Part shown: positions 9,035 through 16,987 of the stretch, piece by piece
How positions within the stretch are numbered: the first letter of the stretch is position 1
Layout: every line of letters begins with the position of its first letter
From: Tsukamurella spumae
GTDB lineage: Bacteria; Actinomycetota; Actinomycetes; Mycobacteriales; Mycobacteriaceae
NCBI RefSeq assembly: GCF_012396015.1
Contig: NZ_JAAXOQ010000034.1
Location: 1 to 42,499 of the forward strand
Reading direction: 5' to 3'
Length of the DNA stretch: 42,499 nucleotides
Made by a program: the position numbers and the translations under genes
Notes under the pieces: generated by a model
What the model was told of the DNA's origin: nothing
Database searches by the model: none
The model's input: the letters and a program-made list of their open reading frames with translations, nothing else

Positions 9035-9040
9035 GAAGGC

Positions 9041-10090
9041 GTGGCGATCGACGTTCATTCCACGTCCGGCATCATGAATCCCGACGGCACCCCCGATGCC
9101 GGCGTGACCTGGCATTTCGGTGATCCGTTCGCGGAGCAGCGGGCCGCCGAGCGCGGCGCGGCGGTGATCGACCGCTCGCACCGCCGGGTGATCACGCTGA
9201 CCGGTCCCGAGCGGCTGAGCTGGCTGCACTCCATCACCAGCCAGCACCTCACGCACCTGCCCGACCGCACCGCGACCCAGGACCTCAACCTGGACGGCAG
9301 CGGCCGCGTGCTCGACCACTTCCACCTCATCGACGTCGACGGCACCACCTATCTCGACACCGAGCCCGCGGCGCTCGCCCCCGCGGAGGCGCCGCTCAGC
9401 CCGGACCTCGCGACCTACCTCCAGCGCATGGTGTTCCGCTCCGACGTGCAGGTGCAGGCGCGCCCGGACCTGGCGGTGCTCACGGTGATCGGCCCAGACG
9501 CCGAGGCCGTGACCGCGGAGGTCGACGGCGTCTGCCGCGCCGAGCCCGGGGAGGTGAACCTCATCGTGCCGCGGGAGGGACTGGCCGCCGCCTTCGACGC
9601 GGTCGTCGCCGCCGGGGCGCGCCCGGCGGGCACGTGGGCCTACGAGGCCCGACGGGTCGCCGCCGCCCACGCCCGGCAGGGCCTGGACACCGACGTCAAG
9701 ACCATCCCGCACGAGACGGACTGGATCGCCACCGCGGTACACCTCGACAAGGGCTGCTACCGCGGGCAGGAGACGGTCGCCCGGGTGCAGAACCTGGGCC
9801 GGCCGCCCCGCCGCCTGGTGCTGCTGCACCTCGACGGTTCCGCCTACGCGCGGCCCGCGACGGGCGACCCCGTCACGCTGGACGGGCGCACCGTCGGCCG
9901 GCTCGGCACCGTCGTCGAGCACGCCGATTACGGCCCCATCGCCCTCGCACTGATCAAGCGGTCGATCCCCGACGACGCGAAGCTCGACGCGGGCGGCGCC
10001 GCAGCAGCGATCGACACGGAGGTCACGCCGTCGGCGGACGCGGGCGAACAGGCCGGACGGTCCGCCGTCGACCGGCTACGCGGCCGGTGA
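9041..10090 (+). CDS. ygfZ: YgfZ/GcvT-domain folate-binding protein (Rv0811c-like)
   Basis: This 349-aa protein belongs to the YgfZ family of tetrahydrofolate-binding proteins, which help build or repair certain Fe-S clusters and are related to the aminomethyltransferase GcvT. The family signature K-G-C-Y-x-G-Q-E is seen as LDKGCYRGQE near residue 235 with its conserved cysteine. The N-terminal part (GDPFAEQRAAERGAAVIDRS) is typical GcvT-like. The GTG at 9041 is fixed by the TAGGCT -10 box 6 nt upstream. It is divergent from the pabC-like gene, the same pairing as Rv0811c/Rv0812, and joins folate synthesis with folate-dependent Fe-S maintenance. The MOSC gene overlaps its stop by 4 nt. Confidence 0.88.
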   Translation: MAIDVHSTSGIMNPDGTPDAGVTWHFGDPFAEQRAAERGAAVIDRSHRRVITLTGPERLSWLHSITSQHLTHLPDRTATQDLNLDGSGRVLDHFHLIDVDGTTYLDTEPAALAPAEAPLSPDLATYLQRMVFRSDVQVQARPDLAVLTVIGPDAEAVTAEVDGVCRAEPGEVNLIVPREGLAAAFDAVVAAGARPAGTWAYEARRVAAAHARQGLDTDVKTIPHETDWIATAVHLDKGCYRGQETVARVQNLGRPPRRLVLLHLDGSAYARPATGDPVTLDGRTVGRLGTVVEHADYGPIALALIKRSIPDDAKLDAGGAAAAIDTEVTPSADAGEQAGRSAVDRLRGR

Positions 10091-10743
10091 CGGCGCCCCA
10101 GCCGGCCCCGCCGACCCGGGTGCTCGCCGTCTGCGTCGTCGATCGGGAACTCCGGCTCGACCCGCGCAAGCCGGACCAGCGGACCGCGATCGACAAGCGG
10201 CCCGCCGACGGCCCCGTCGAGGTCGGCCCGCTCGGCCTCGCCACCGACCACGTCTGCGACACCCGGCACCACGGCGGACACGAGCAAGCGGTGTACGCCT
10301 ACTCGGACCACGAGGCGCGGCGCTGGGCGCAGGAGCTGGGCCGCGAGCTCCCGCTCGGCTGGTTCGGCGAGAACCTGCGCCTCGACGGCGACACCACCGA
10401 CCTCGTCGTCGGCACCCGGCTCCGCATCGGGAACACGCTCGAGCTCGAGGCGACCATCCCCCGCACCCCGTGCCGCACCTTCGCGCTGTGGTCCGGAGAG
10501 GACGGCTGGGTCAAGCGGTTCACCGAGCGCGGCGACAGCGGCGCCTACTTCCGCGTCCTCGCACCCGGCCCCGTCGCGGCGGGTGACCCGGTCACCGTCG
10601 CCCACGTCCCGGACCACGGCGCGACGATCCGGGACCTGTTCACGGGGGCACGGCCCGAGCGGTTGCGCACCCTTCTCGATGCTGATGACCTGCCCCCGAA
10701 GGTCGAACGGGACGCCGCGCGGGCCCTCCAACGCGCCGACTGA
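10087..10743 (+). CDS. MOSC-domain protein (YiiM-like)
   Basis: This 218-aa protein has the MOSC domain found at the C-terminus of molybdenum-cofactor sulfurases and in YiiM/YuaD-type proteins. Visible features are RHHGGHEQAVYAY near residue 60, WFGENL near residue 95 and TPCRTF near residue 132 with the conserved cysteine. MOSC proteins handle sulfur for the molybdenum cofactor or reduce N-hydroxylated compounds together with a redox partner; the exact reaction here is unknown. GTG at 10087 overlaps the ygfZ-like stop (GTGA), so the two genes are co-translated. The longer frame starting at 9634 is a shadow inside the ygfZ-like gene. Confidence 0.85.
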   Translation: MTAPQPAPPTRVLAVCVVDRELRLDPRKPDQRTAIDKRPADGPVEVGPLGLATDHVCDTRHHGGHEQAVYAYSDHEARRWAQELGRELPLGWFGENLRLDGDTTDLVVGTRLRIGNTLELEATIPRTPCRTFALWSGEDGWVKRFTERGDSGAYFRVLAPGPVAAGDPVTVAHVPDHGATIRDLFTGARPERLRTLLDADDLPPKVERDAARALQRAD

Positions 10744-10777
10744 CACCCAGGCGGCAGCACCATCGGCACGAGCACGC

Positions 10778-10872
10778 TAAACTGGGCCCCAGGAAGAATT
10801 AGTAGACGGAGAAAGGGGCCGCCACCCGCCGGGCAATCCGGTAGCTGGCCGCCCCTTCATTGCGCAAGGGGG
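10778..10872 (+). promoter_or_regulatory. Promoter and structured 5' leader of the DUF3073 gene
   Basis: A -10 box TAAACT lies at 10778-10783. The roughly 90-nt leader contains a long hairpin: 10813-10824 pairs with 10846-10857 (11 of 12 positions). Inside it sits a second stem, CCGG at 10829-10832 with 10838-10841. The 3' arm ends GCCCCTT. The gene's ribosome-binding site AAGGGGG (10866-10872) is complementary to that arm, as is the 5' arm, so the two pairings exclude each other. That is the layout of a translational switch. The leader may also simply be a stabilising hairpin. Confidence 0.5.
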
Positions 10873-10878
10873 TCCCCC

Positions 10879-11079
10879 ATGGGCCGCGGCCGGGCAAAGG
10901 CGAAGCAGACCAAGGTTGCACGCGAACTCAAGTACAGCTCGCCCAGCACTGACCTGAAAAGGCTGCAAGACGAGCTGGCAACGGGTGAGAACGAGGAGGC
11001 CGATGTGATCGCCTCGCACCCCGAGTGGAGCGACGTCGCGGGCGATCCCTACCGCGAGGACGAGTGGCGCCGCGCCTGA
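10879..11079 (+). CDS. DUF3073 small basic/acidic protein (Rv0810c-like)
   Basis: This 66-aa protein starts MGRGRAKAKQTKVARELKY and matches the actinobacterial DUF3073 family, with a basic N-terminal half and an acidic C-terminal half ending in DPYREDEWRRA. Its function is unknown. The basic start could bind nucleic acid, but that is only inference. It occupies the same position beside purM and ygfZ as M. tuberculosis Rv0810c. The ATG follows an AAGGGGG ribosome-binding site and a structured leader, and a strong hairpin ends the transcript. Confidence 0.9.
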   Translation: MGRGRAKAKQTKVARELKYSSPSTDLKRLQDELATGENEEADVIASHPEWSDVAGDPYREDEWRRA

Positions 11080-11114
11080 CGCGCGCCGCACCCTCCTCGA
11101 CGCACTCCTGCCTC

Positions 11115-11145
11115 TAGGCACCGTGACCACCGGTCACGGTGCCTA
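11115..11145. terminator. Bidirectional hairpin terminator between DUF3073 gene and purM
   Basis: A perfect 14-bp stem (11115-11128 with 11132-11145) closes on a 3-nt loop, midway between two convergent genes. There is only a weak T-run on the plus side and none on the minus side, as is common for mycobacterial terminators. Confidence 0.8.
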
Positions 11146-11156
11146 TGGCGTTGTCT

Positions 11157-12233
11157 TCAGAACTTCGGATGCGAGCCGCTCAGCACGGCCCGCTCCCCCG
11201 CACCGTCGGCCTTCTTGATCGTGCCCAGGACCCAGCTGTCGATGTGCCGGGCCGTGAGCACGGCCAGCGCGCGGTCGACGTCCTCCGGGGCCACGATCGC
11301 GACCATGCCGACGCCCATGTTGAAGGTCTTCTCCATCTCGGCCTGCTCCACGCGGCCGCGCTGAGCGATCAGCGCGAACACCGCCGACGGGCTCCACGTG
11401 TTGCGGTCCAGCTCCGCGACCAGGCCCTCCGGGATCACACGCCCGAGGTTCGCCTCCAGACCACCGCCGGTCACGTGGCAGAAGGTGCGCACCTGCGTCT
11501 CCTGGGTGAGGCGCAAGCAGTCCAGGGCGTAGATGGCGGTGGGCTCGAGCAGCTCCTCGCCCAGCGTGCGGCCGAACTCCTCGACGTAGCCGCCGAGGTC
11601 CATGTGGCCCCAGTCCAGCAGCACCTTGCGGGCCAGGCTGTAGCCGTTGCTGTGCAGGCCCGAGCTCTTCATCGCGATGACGACATCGCCCGCGCGCACA
11701 TTGTCCGGGCCCAGCACCTCGTCGGCCTCCACGACACCGACGCCGGTCGCGGACAGGTCGTACTCCCCCTCGGCCATCAGGCCGGGGTGCTCGGCGGTCT
11801 CGCCGCCCAGGAGGGCGCAGCCGGCACGGACGCAGCCCTCGGCGATGCCGCCGACGAGCTCGGCGACCGTCTCCGGGACGACCTTGCCCACGGCGATGTA
11901 GTCCTGGAGGAACAGCGGCTCGGCACCGGTCACGACGAGGTCGTCGACGACCATCGCGACCAGGTCGATGCCCACGGTGTCGTGCTTGCCCAGGGCCTGC
12001 GCCACGGCGATCTTGGTGCCGACGCCGTCGGTCGAGGCCGCGAGGACCGGCTCCCGGTACTTCTTGAGGGCGAACAGGCCGGCGAAGCCGCCCAGGCCGC
12101 CCATGACCTCGGGCCGCGTCGCACGCTTGGCGTGCGGCTTGAAGAGTTCGACGGCCCGGTCACCGGCCTCGATGTCGACTCCTGCTGCGGCGTACGAGGC
12201 GCCCTGCGGCGGCTGGGTGTTGGAATCCGTCAC
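11157..12233 (-). CDS. purM: Phosphoribosylformylglycinamidine cyclo-ligase (AIR synthetase)
   Basis: This 358-aa enzyme carries out the fifth step of purine synthesis: ATP-dependent closure of FGAM to 5-aminoimidazole ribonucleotide. PurM-family motifs are visible: STDGVGTK near residue 68, the GGETAEHPG loop near 143 and the HVTGGGLEANLGR block near 255. The GTG at 12233 is taken as the start. It is 8 nt after a TAGCCT -10-like box, so the gene may have its own promoter besides read-through from purF 60 nt upstream. Length is normal for the family. Confidence 0.96.
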   Translation of the reverse strand: MTDSNTQPPQGASYAAAGVDIEAGDRAVELFKPHAKRATRPEVMGGLGGFAGLFALKKYREPVLAASTDGVGTKIAVAQALGKHDTVGIDLVAMVVDDLVVTGAEPLFLQDYIAVGKVVPETVAELVGGIAEGCVRAGCALLGGETAEHPGLMAEGEYDLSATGVGVVEADEVLGPDNVRAGDVVIAMKSSGLHSNGYSLARKVLLDWGHMDLGGYVEEFGRTLGEELLEPTAIYALDCLRLTQETQVRTFCHVTGGGLEANLGRVIPEGLVAELDRNTWSPSAVFALIAQRGRVEQAEMEKTFNMGVGMVAIVAPEDVDRALAVLTARHIDSWVLGTIKKADGAGERAVLSGSHPKF

Positions 12234-12293
12234 GGATGCATAGGCTACCGGACTCCCGACGAAGCGGCCCCCGCCGCATTCCGCGGCCCCGGG

Positions 12294-13859
12294 TTACGGG
12301 CGGCGCAGCGCCGACGCGTTGTCGTTGTCGGCCTGCAGAGGGTCGCCCGCCGACGAGCCCGCCTTGAGCATGTTCTCGAGCACGGCCTTGCCCATCGAGG
12401 TGGGCTCGGGCAGCGGGATCGGGTAGACCCCGTCGAAGCAGGCGCGGCACATCGACTCGCCCTCGTGCTCCGTCGCGGCGGTCATCTCGTCCAAGGAGAT
12501 GTAGCCCAGCGAATCGGCGCCGATCGCGGCCCGCACCGACTCGACCATCGCCTCCACGGAGTCGGCGCCGCCGCCGTTGGCGATGAGCTCCGCCGGGGAG
12601 GCGAAGTCGATGCCGTAGAAGCACGGCCACTTGACCGGGGAGGACGCGATGCGCACGTGGATCTCCGCAGCGCCCGCCTCGCGAAGCATGCGGATCAGCG
12701 CGCGCTGGGTGTTGCCGCGCACGATCGAGTCGTCGACGACCACGAGCCGCTTGCCCCGGATCACTTCCCTGAGCGGGTTGAGCTTGAGCCGGATGCCCAG
12801 CTGACGGATGGTCTGGCTGGGCTGGATGAAGGTGCGGCCCACGTAGGCGTTCTTCATCAGGCCCTGGCCGTAGGGGATGCCGGACTCCTGCGCGTAGCCG
12901 ACGGCCGCCGGGGTGCCCGACTCGGGCACGGGGATCACCAGGTCGCCGTTGGCGGGGTGCTCACGAGCCAGACGGCGGCCGATGTCGACGCGGGTCGAGT
13001 GCACGGACCGGCCCTGGATCACCGAGTCGGGGCGGGCCAGGTAGACGTACTCGAAGATGCAGGTCTTCGGCGTCGGCTGGGCGAAGCGGGTCGACCGCAC
13101 GCCGTCCTCGTCGATGGCGAGCAGCTCGCCCGGCTCGATATCGCGCACGAAGGACGCGCCGACGATGTCGAACGCGGCGGTCTCGGACGCGACGACCCAG
13201 CCGCGGTCCAGCCGACCGAGCGACAGCGGGCGGACGCCGTGCGGATCGCGCGCCGCGTACAGCGTGTGCTCATCCATGAAGGTCAGGCAGAAGGCGCCGC
13301 GCACCGTGGGCAGCAGCTCCATCGCGGCCTGCTCCAAGGTGCGGTCGGCCGCGGCGTGGGCCAGCAGCGCCGTCAGGATGTCCGAGTCGGAGGTGGCGGC
13401 GTTCCGGCCGCCGGCCACGCCGAGCTCGGCCGCGCGCTCCGCCAGCTCGGCGGTGTTGACCAGGTTGCCGTTGTGGCCGAGCGCCACGCCGTTGCCGGCG
13501 TTGGTGGTGCGGAAGATCGGCTGGCTGTTCTCCCAGGTGGTGGAGCCGGTGGTCGAGTAGCGGCAGTGGCCGATCGCCACGTGGCCGGGCATCGAACTGA
13601 GCGTCTGCTCGTCGAACACCTGGCTCACGAGGCCCAGGTCCTTGAACACCAGCACCTGCTGGCCGTCACCGACCGCGATGCCCGCGGCCTCCTGGCCGCG
13701 GTGCTGCAGGGCGTACAGGCCGTAGTACGAGAGCTTCGCCACGTCCTCACCGGTGGCCCAGACGCCGAAGACGCCGCACTCCTCCCGGGGCTCGCGCTCC
13801 TGCCCGTCATCGAGGGGAGGGGCGGTGGCATCGACGACGGTGAGCGGAAGCTGCTGCAC
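12294..13859 (-). CDS. purF: Amidophosphoribosyltransferase, Fe-S type
   Basis: This 521-aa enzyme commits PRPP to purine synthesis, using the amide of glutamine to form phosphoribosylamine. The N-terminal glutamine amidotransferase nucleophile is Cys28 in REECGVFGVWA; the first 27 residues are a propeptide that must be removed. The PRPP-binding motif VVVDDSIVRGNT is near residue 365. Cysteines in CIFEYVY, WPCFYGID and CRACFDG match the four 4Fe-4S ligands of the Bacillus-type enzyme, so this is the oxygen-sensitive form. The GTG at 13859 has an AGGAGT ribosome-binding site 4 nt upstream. The longer open frame to 14195 is not supported. Its promoter contains TACAAT and an 8-bp inverted repeat. 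Confidence 0.96.
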   Translation of the reverse strand: MQQLPLTVVDATAPPLDDGQEREPREECGVFGVWATGEDVAKLSYYGLYALQHRGQEAAGIAVGDGQQVLVFKDLGLVSQVFDEQTLSSMPGHVAIGHCRYSTTGSTTWENSQPIFRTTNAGNGVALGHNGNLVNTAELAERAAELGVAGGRNAATSDSDILTALLAHAAADRTLEQAAMELLPTVRGAFCLTFMDEHTLYAARDPHGVRPLSLGRLDRGWVVASETAAFDIVGASFVRDIEPGELLAIDEDGVRSTRFAQPTPKTCIFEYVYLARPDSVIQGRSVHSTRVDIGRRLAREHPANGDLVIPVPESGTPAAVGYAQESGIPYGQGLMKNAYVGRTFIQPSQTIRQLGIRLKLNPLREVIRGKRLVVVDDSIVRGNTQRALIRMLREAGAAEIHVRIASSPVKWPCFYGIDFASPAELIANGGGADSVEAMVESVRAAIGADSLGYISLDEMTAATEHEGESMCRACFDGVYPIPLPEPTSMGKAVLENMLKAGSSAGDPLQADNDNASALRRP

Positions 13860-13898
13860 GGCTACTCCTGGGGCTGGCTGGGGGGCGGGCCTCGTTCG

Positions 13899-13943
13899 AT
13901 TGTAGGACCGATTCGGTACCTGGAACGAATCGGCGAGTAGGTT
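13899..13943. promoter_or_regulatory. Divergent promoter region with 8-bp inverted repeat (purF / sterol-carrier-like gene)
   Basis: On the minus strand TACAAT (13904-13899) is a good -10 for purF. On the plus strand TAGGTT (13938-13943) could serve the divergent gene. Between them CCGATTCG (13908-13915) and CGAATCGG (13926-13933) form a perfect inverted repeat, 18 bp centre to centre, overlying the purF -35 region. That spacing suits a dimeric repressor. The regulator is unknown. Confidence 0.45.
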
Positions 13944-13963
13944 TCTTCCGGAAGGACGGTGTG

Positions 13964-14344
13964 ATGGCGAAGACGATCGACCCCGCGGAGATGCGCGCGG
14001 CGGTGCTCGCCGTGCGCGACTGGATCTCCGACGACGACGCCCCCGCGCCGCCGCGCGCCTCGATCGCCGCAGCGGTCCGATCGACCGCGCGCACGCTGGC
14101 ACAGGACGCCCCCGGCGGGTCGGTGGAGGTCCGCGTGCCGCCCTTCGTCGCCGTCCAGTGCATCGAAGGCCCGCGGCACACGCGCGGCACACCACCGAAC
14201 GTCGTCGAGTGCTCCCCGCGGGTCTGGCTGCGGCTCGCGACGGGGCTGGTCACCGTCGACGGGGCCACCGCGGCCGCCGACCTGGCGGCGAGCGGCTCCC
14301 GGGCCGGCGAGATCGCCCGGCACCTACCGATCCTGCGGCTGTAG
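13964..14344 (+). CDS. Sterol-carrier-family-like protein (Rv0807-like)
   Basis: This 126-aa cytoplasmic protein has the size and placement of M. tuberculosis Rv0807, divergent from purF. It starts MAKTIDPAEMRAAVLAVRDW and contains VEVRVPPFVAVQCIEG and the TPPNVVECSPRVWLRLATG block that gave the family its sterol-carrier label. The role is not established; a link to purine synthesis is suggested only by conserved position. A GGAAGGA ribosome-binding site lies 7 nt before the ATG at 13964, favouring it over the adjacent GTG at 13961. Confidence 0.78.
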   Translation: MAKTIDPAEMRAAVLAVRDWISDDDAPAPPRASIAAAVRSTARTLAQDAPGGSVEVRVPPFVAVQCIEGPRHTRGTPPNVVECSPRVWLRLATGLVTVDGATAAADLAASGSRAGEIARHLPILRL

Positions 14345-14351
14345 GTGCGGC

Positions 14352-15404
14352 TCAGCGCGCCGTCGAACCGCGCACCGTCGAACCGCGCACCACGAGCCGG
14401 CCGACGCCGCTGGACAGAACGGGCACGTCGGTGCCGCGCAGCATCGCCACCAGCGTCGTGACCGCTCGCCGGGCGAGTTCCTCCGGCTGAAGGTCGACCG
14501 CGGTGAGTTCCGCCGCGCGCGCCTCCTCCGCGTCCGAGCCCACCGCGATCCGCACGGCGCCGGGAACCGCCAGGCCGCGCTCGCGCAGCCGCTCCGCCGC
14601 ACCGACCGCCGGCGCGGCGGCGAGGCAGAACAGGGCGTCGGGGACACCGTCGGCACCGGGGACGGCGCCCGGCGGGAACCACCGGTCCACGGCGTCTCGA
14701 CCGGCCTCCGCGCCGACCGCGTCGGCGTGCAGCACCACCCGCTCGGGCACGCCCCGATCGGAGCACCAGCGGCGGTAGACCTCGATGGACCGCAGCGACC
14801 ACTCGTCCTGCTCGTCGGCGGCCAGGAACGCGATCGCCCGGCTGCCGGCGGCGGCGAGGTGGTCGAGCACGTCGACGGTGATCCGCTCGGTCTCGATCCC
14901 GACATGGCCGGGCGCGTCGTCGTCCCAGGTCCCGTCCTCGCGCGGCGGCAGTCCGACGGTGACGCACGGCGTCCCGATACGTTCGCACAGGGCGATCAGC
15001 GGGTCTCCCAGAATCGGTTCGGTGAGCAGGATCCCCTCGGCGGCGAGCGCGGCCGAGGGGGCGTCGTCCCGGGCGGGATCACCGACGAGCATGAGGCAGT
15101 AACCGGCGTCGAGCGCGGAGATCGCGGCGGCGCCCGCGAACCGGAGGAAGTAGTCGACGCCGTGCAGCTGATCCGGCGAGATCCGGTCGAGCGGGCGCGC
15201 GACCAGGGCCAACACGGTCAAGCGGTTGCGCCGTAGCCCCTGGGCGAGCACGTCGGGCCGGTAGCCGAGCTCGTGCGCGGCCGCCTGGACCCGCTCGCGC
15301 GTCGCCGCAGCGACGACGCCGTTCCCGCTGAAGGTGTGCGAGACCGTGGTCACCGAGACGCCGGCGCGCCGCGCGACATCCGCGATCCGGGGTCGTCTGC
15401 TCAT
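14352..15404 (-). CDS. LacI-family transcriptional regulator
   Basis: This 350-aa repressor has a typical LacI helix-turn-helix at the N-terminus (RIADVARRAGVSVTTVSHTFSG) and hinge residues near 50, followed by a periplasmic-binding-protein-like effector domain to about residue 335. The effector is probably the substrate of the neighbouring permease/amidohydrolase pair, perhaps a nucleobase-type compound. A -10 box TAGCCT (15416-15411) is 6 nt before the ATG, so it is likely leaderless. A LacI-type operator lies in the shared intergenic region. The C-terminus ends VRGSTVRGSTAR because of a 15-bp tandem duplication in the DNA. Confidence 0.92.
   Translation of the reverse strand: MSRRPRIADVARRAGVSVTTVSHTFSGNGVVAAATRERVQAAAHELGYRPDVLAQGLRRNRLTVLALVARPLDRISPDQLHGVDYFLRFAGAAAISALDAGYCLMLVGDPARDDAPSAALAAEGILLTEPILGDPLIALCERIGTPCVTVGLPPREDGTWDDDAPGHVGIETERITVDVLDHLAAAGSRAIAFLAADEQDEWSLRSIEVYRRWCSDRGVPERVVLHADAVGAEAGRDAVDRWFPPGAVPGADGVPDALFCLAAAPAVGAAERLRERGLAVPGAVRIAVGSDAEEARAAELTAVDLQPEELARRAVTTLVAMLRGTDVPVLSSGVGRLVVRGSTVRGSTAR
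14361..14390. repeat. Exact 15-bp tandem duplication at the 3' end of the lacI-type gene
   Basis: CGTCGAACCGCGCAC occurs twice back to back (14361-14375 and 14376-14390). It keeps frame and adds five residues (GSTVR) to the protein tail. It looks like a recent slippage event and may be variable between strains. Confidence 0.85.
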
Positions 15405-15444
15405 GGACGCAGGCTAGCCCCCCGGAATCCACTTTCCCGACATC

Positions 15445-15473
15445 TTGTCCAAATCGTTTTGGGCACCTAGCGT
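15445..15473 (+). promoter_or_regulatory. Promoter of permease-amidohydrolase operon with LacI operator
   Basis: A -35 TTGTCC (15445-15450) and a -10 TAGCGT (15468-15473) are spaced by 17 nt. CCAAATCGTTTTGG (15449-15462) is a near-perfect palindrome with a central CG, six of seven pairs matched, the classic LacI/GalR-family operator. It overlaps the -35 box and spacer, so binding should block RNA polymerase. It lies between the divergent lacI-type gene and the transporter gene it probably controls. Confidence 0.72.
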
Positions 15474-15529
15474 GATCCACGCCACACCGCGTCACCGCCC
15501 TCACGACGCGACCGATCCCTGGAGGCCCG

Positions 15530-16987
15530 ATGACATCCACCCCGCCGTTTCCCGACGACACGGCCGTCGCGCCCGCGCCCGCCAACCAGCCCCGGGTCGA
15601 GACCCACGGCATCGACGTCATCCCGGATGCCGAGCGGCACGGCCGTGCCCGCGACCTCTTCCTGCTGTGGTGCGCGCCCAACATCAGCTACCTGGCCTTC
15701 GTGGTCGGCGCCGCGCTGGTCCTCATGGGCCTGGAGCTGTGGCAGGCCGTCGCGGTGGCCCTCGCGGGCACCCTGTTCGCGATCGTGACCGGCATCGTCG
15801 CGGTTCCCGGGCCCGCGTCCGGCACCCCCAGCCAGGTCACCACCCGAGCCATGTACGGCGTGCGCGGCAACCGCGTCGCGATCGCGGTCAACGGCTGGTT
15901 CGTCTCGGTCTGCTACATCGCGATCAACTGGGCCGCCGCCGCGGCCGTGGGATATGCACTGCTGCAGCACTTCGGGCTCGCCGTGAACATCCCGGTCAAG
16001 CTCGTGGTCATCTCGGTGATCGCCACCGCGACGGTGACGGTCGCGATCTTCGGTCAGGGCATGATCAGCCGCCTCTACCCGCTGCTGTCCCTGGTCCTGG
16101 GTGTCGTCTTCGTGGTCGCGGCGGGCTTCATCGTCGCGCACGCCGACCTCGGTTTCGCCCAGCCGACGCCACTGCGCGGCTTCGACCTGTGGATCGCGAT
16201 CTTCGGCGGCGTCACGCTGGTGGCCGCGAGCCCGCTGTCGTACACGATCAGCTCCGACTTCGCGCGGTACCTCCCCGCCGACACCAATCCCCTGTCCGTG
16301 GCCGTCGCCACCGCAGTGGGCAGCGCCCTCCCCGGCTTCCTCCTCGTGTCCACCGGCGCGCTCGCCGCGACCGCGGTCGACATGTCGGACCCGCAGAAGG
16401 GGATCACGTCGCTGCTCCCGTCGTGGCTCATCCCGATCTTCCTCACCGCGGTCATCATCAGCACCGTCTGCAACAACGCGCTCACCTCCTACAGCGCCGG
16501 CCTCGCGCTGCAGTCGGTCGGCGTGCGCACCACCCGGGCGCGCGCGGTCGCCGCGACCGGCGTCATCGCCGCGCTCCTGACGCTGTACGCGCTGCTCGTC
16601 TCCGACTTCCTCGGCGCGGTCAGCAGCGCCCTGTCGATGCTGGTCGTGCTCGTCGGCCCGATCATGGCGGTGTACGTCGCCGACATCCTGATCCGCCGCA
16701 ACCGCTACGACGGCATGGCCCTCAGCGACGAGTCGCACCGATCGGCGTTCTGGTACACCGGCGGGGTGAACGTCGCGGGCGCGGTATCGGTGCTCGCCGC
16801 GGCCGGTCTCGCCCTGTTGGCCTCGCACACCGTCGAGTTCAGCGGCCCGATCGCGACCGCCCTCGGCGGGATCGACCTGTCGCTACCCGTCGGCATGATC
16901 GTCGCCGCCGGGCTGTACCTGCTGCTCACGCACCTGATCTACGGCCTGCCGGGCCGTCGCGCGACCGCGAAGGAGGCGACACGGTGA
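15530..16987 (+). CDS. NCS1-family permease (cytosine/purine/allantoin type)
   Basis: This 485-aa transporter has about twelve hydrophobic segments after a polar N-terminal tail of about 40 residues. It resembles CodB/PuuC-type members of the nucleobase:cation symporter-1 family: ...RDLFLLWCAPNISYLAF at the first helix, GTPSQVTTRAMYGVRGN before helix 3, and SSDFARYLP in the middle. The likely substrate is a nucleobase or a hydantoin-like compound taken up with H+ or Na+. GGAGG is 6 nt before the ATG. The amidohydrolase overlaps its stop by 4 nt, so uptake and hydrolysis are coupled, under the adjacent LacI-type repressor. Confidence 0.87.
   Translation: MTSTPPFPDDTAVAPAPANQPRVETHGIDVIPDAERHGRARDLFLLWCAPNISYLAFVVGAALVLMGLELWQAVAVALAGTLFAIVTGIVAVPGPASGTPSQVTTRAMYGVRGNRVAIAVNGWFVSVCYIAINWAAAAAVGYALLQHFGLAVNIPVKLVVISVIATATVTVAIFGQGMISRLYPLLSLVLGVVFVVAAGFIVAHADLGFAQPTPLRGFDLWIAIFGGVTLVAASPLSYTISSDFARYLPADTNPLSVAVATAVGSALPGFLLVSTGALAATAVDMSDPQKGITSLLPSWLIPIFLTAVIISTVCNNALTSYSAGLALQSVGVRTTRARAVAATGVIAALLTLYALLVSDFLGAVSSALSMLVVLVGPIMAVYVADILIRRNRYDGMALSDESHRSAFWYTGGVNVAGAVSVLAAAGLALLASHTVEFSGPIATALGGIDLSLPVGMIVAAGLYLLLTHLIYGLPGRRATAKEATR

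Noticed and set aside
8981-9922. N-terminal extension of the pabC-like frame
   Set aside because: The frame is open by chance through the antisense of the ygfZ-like gene; the aminotransferase fold starts at 8980.
11139-13940. Long plus-strand open frame (933 codons) opposite purM and purF
   Set aside because: It is the shadow of two conserved enzymes, crosses the strong terminator and a divergent promoter, and has no ribosome-binding site of note.
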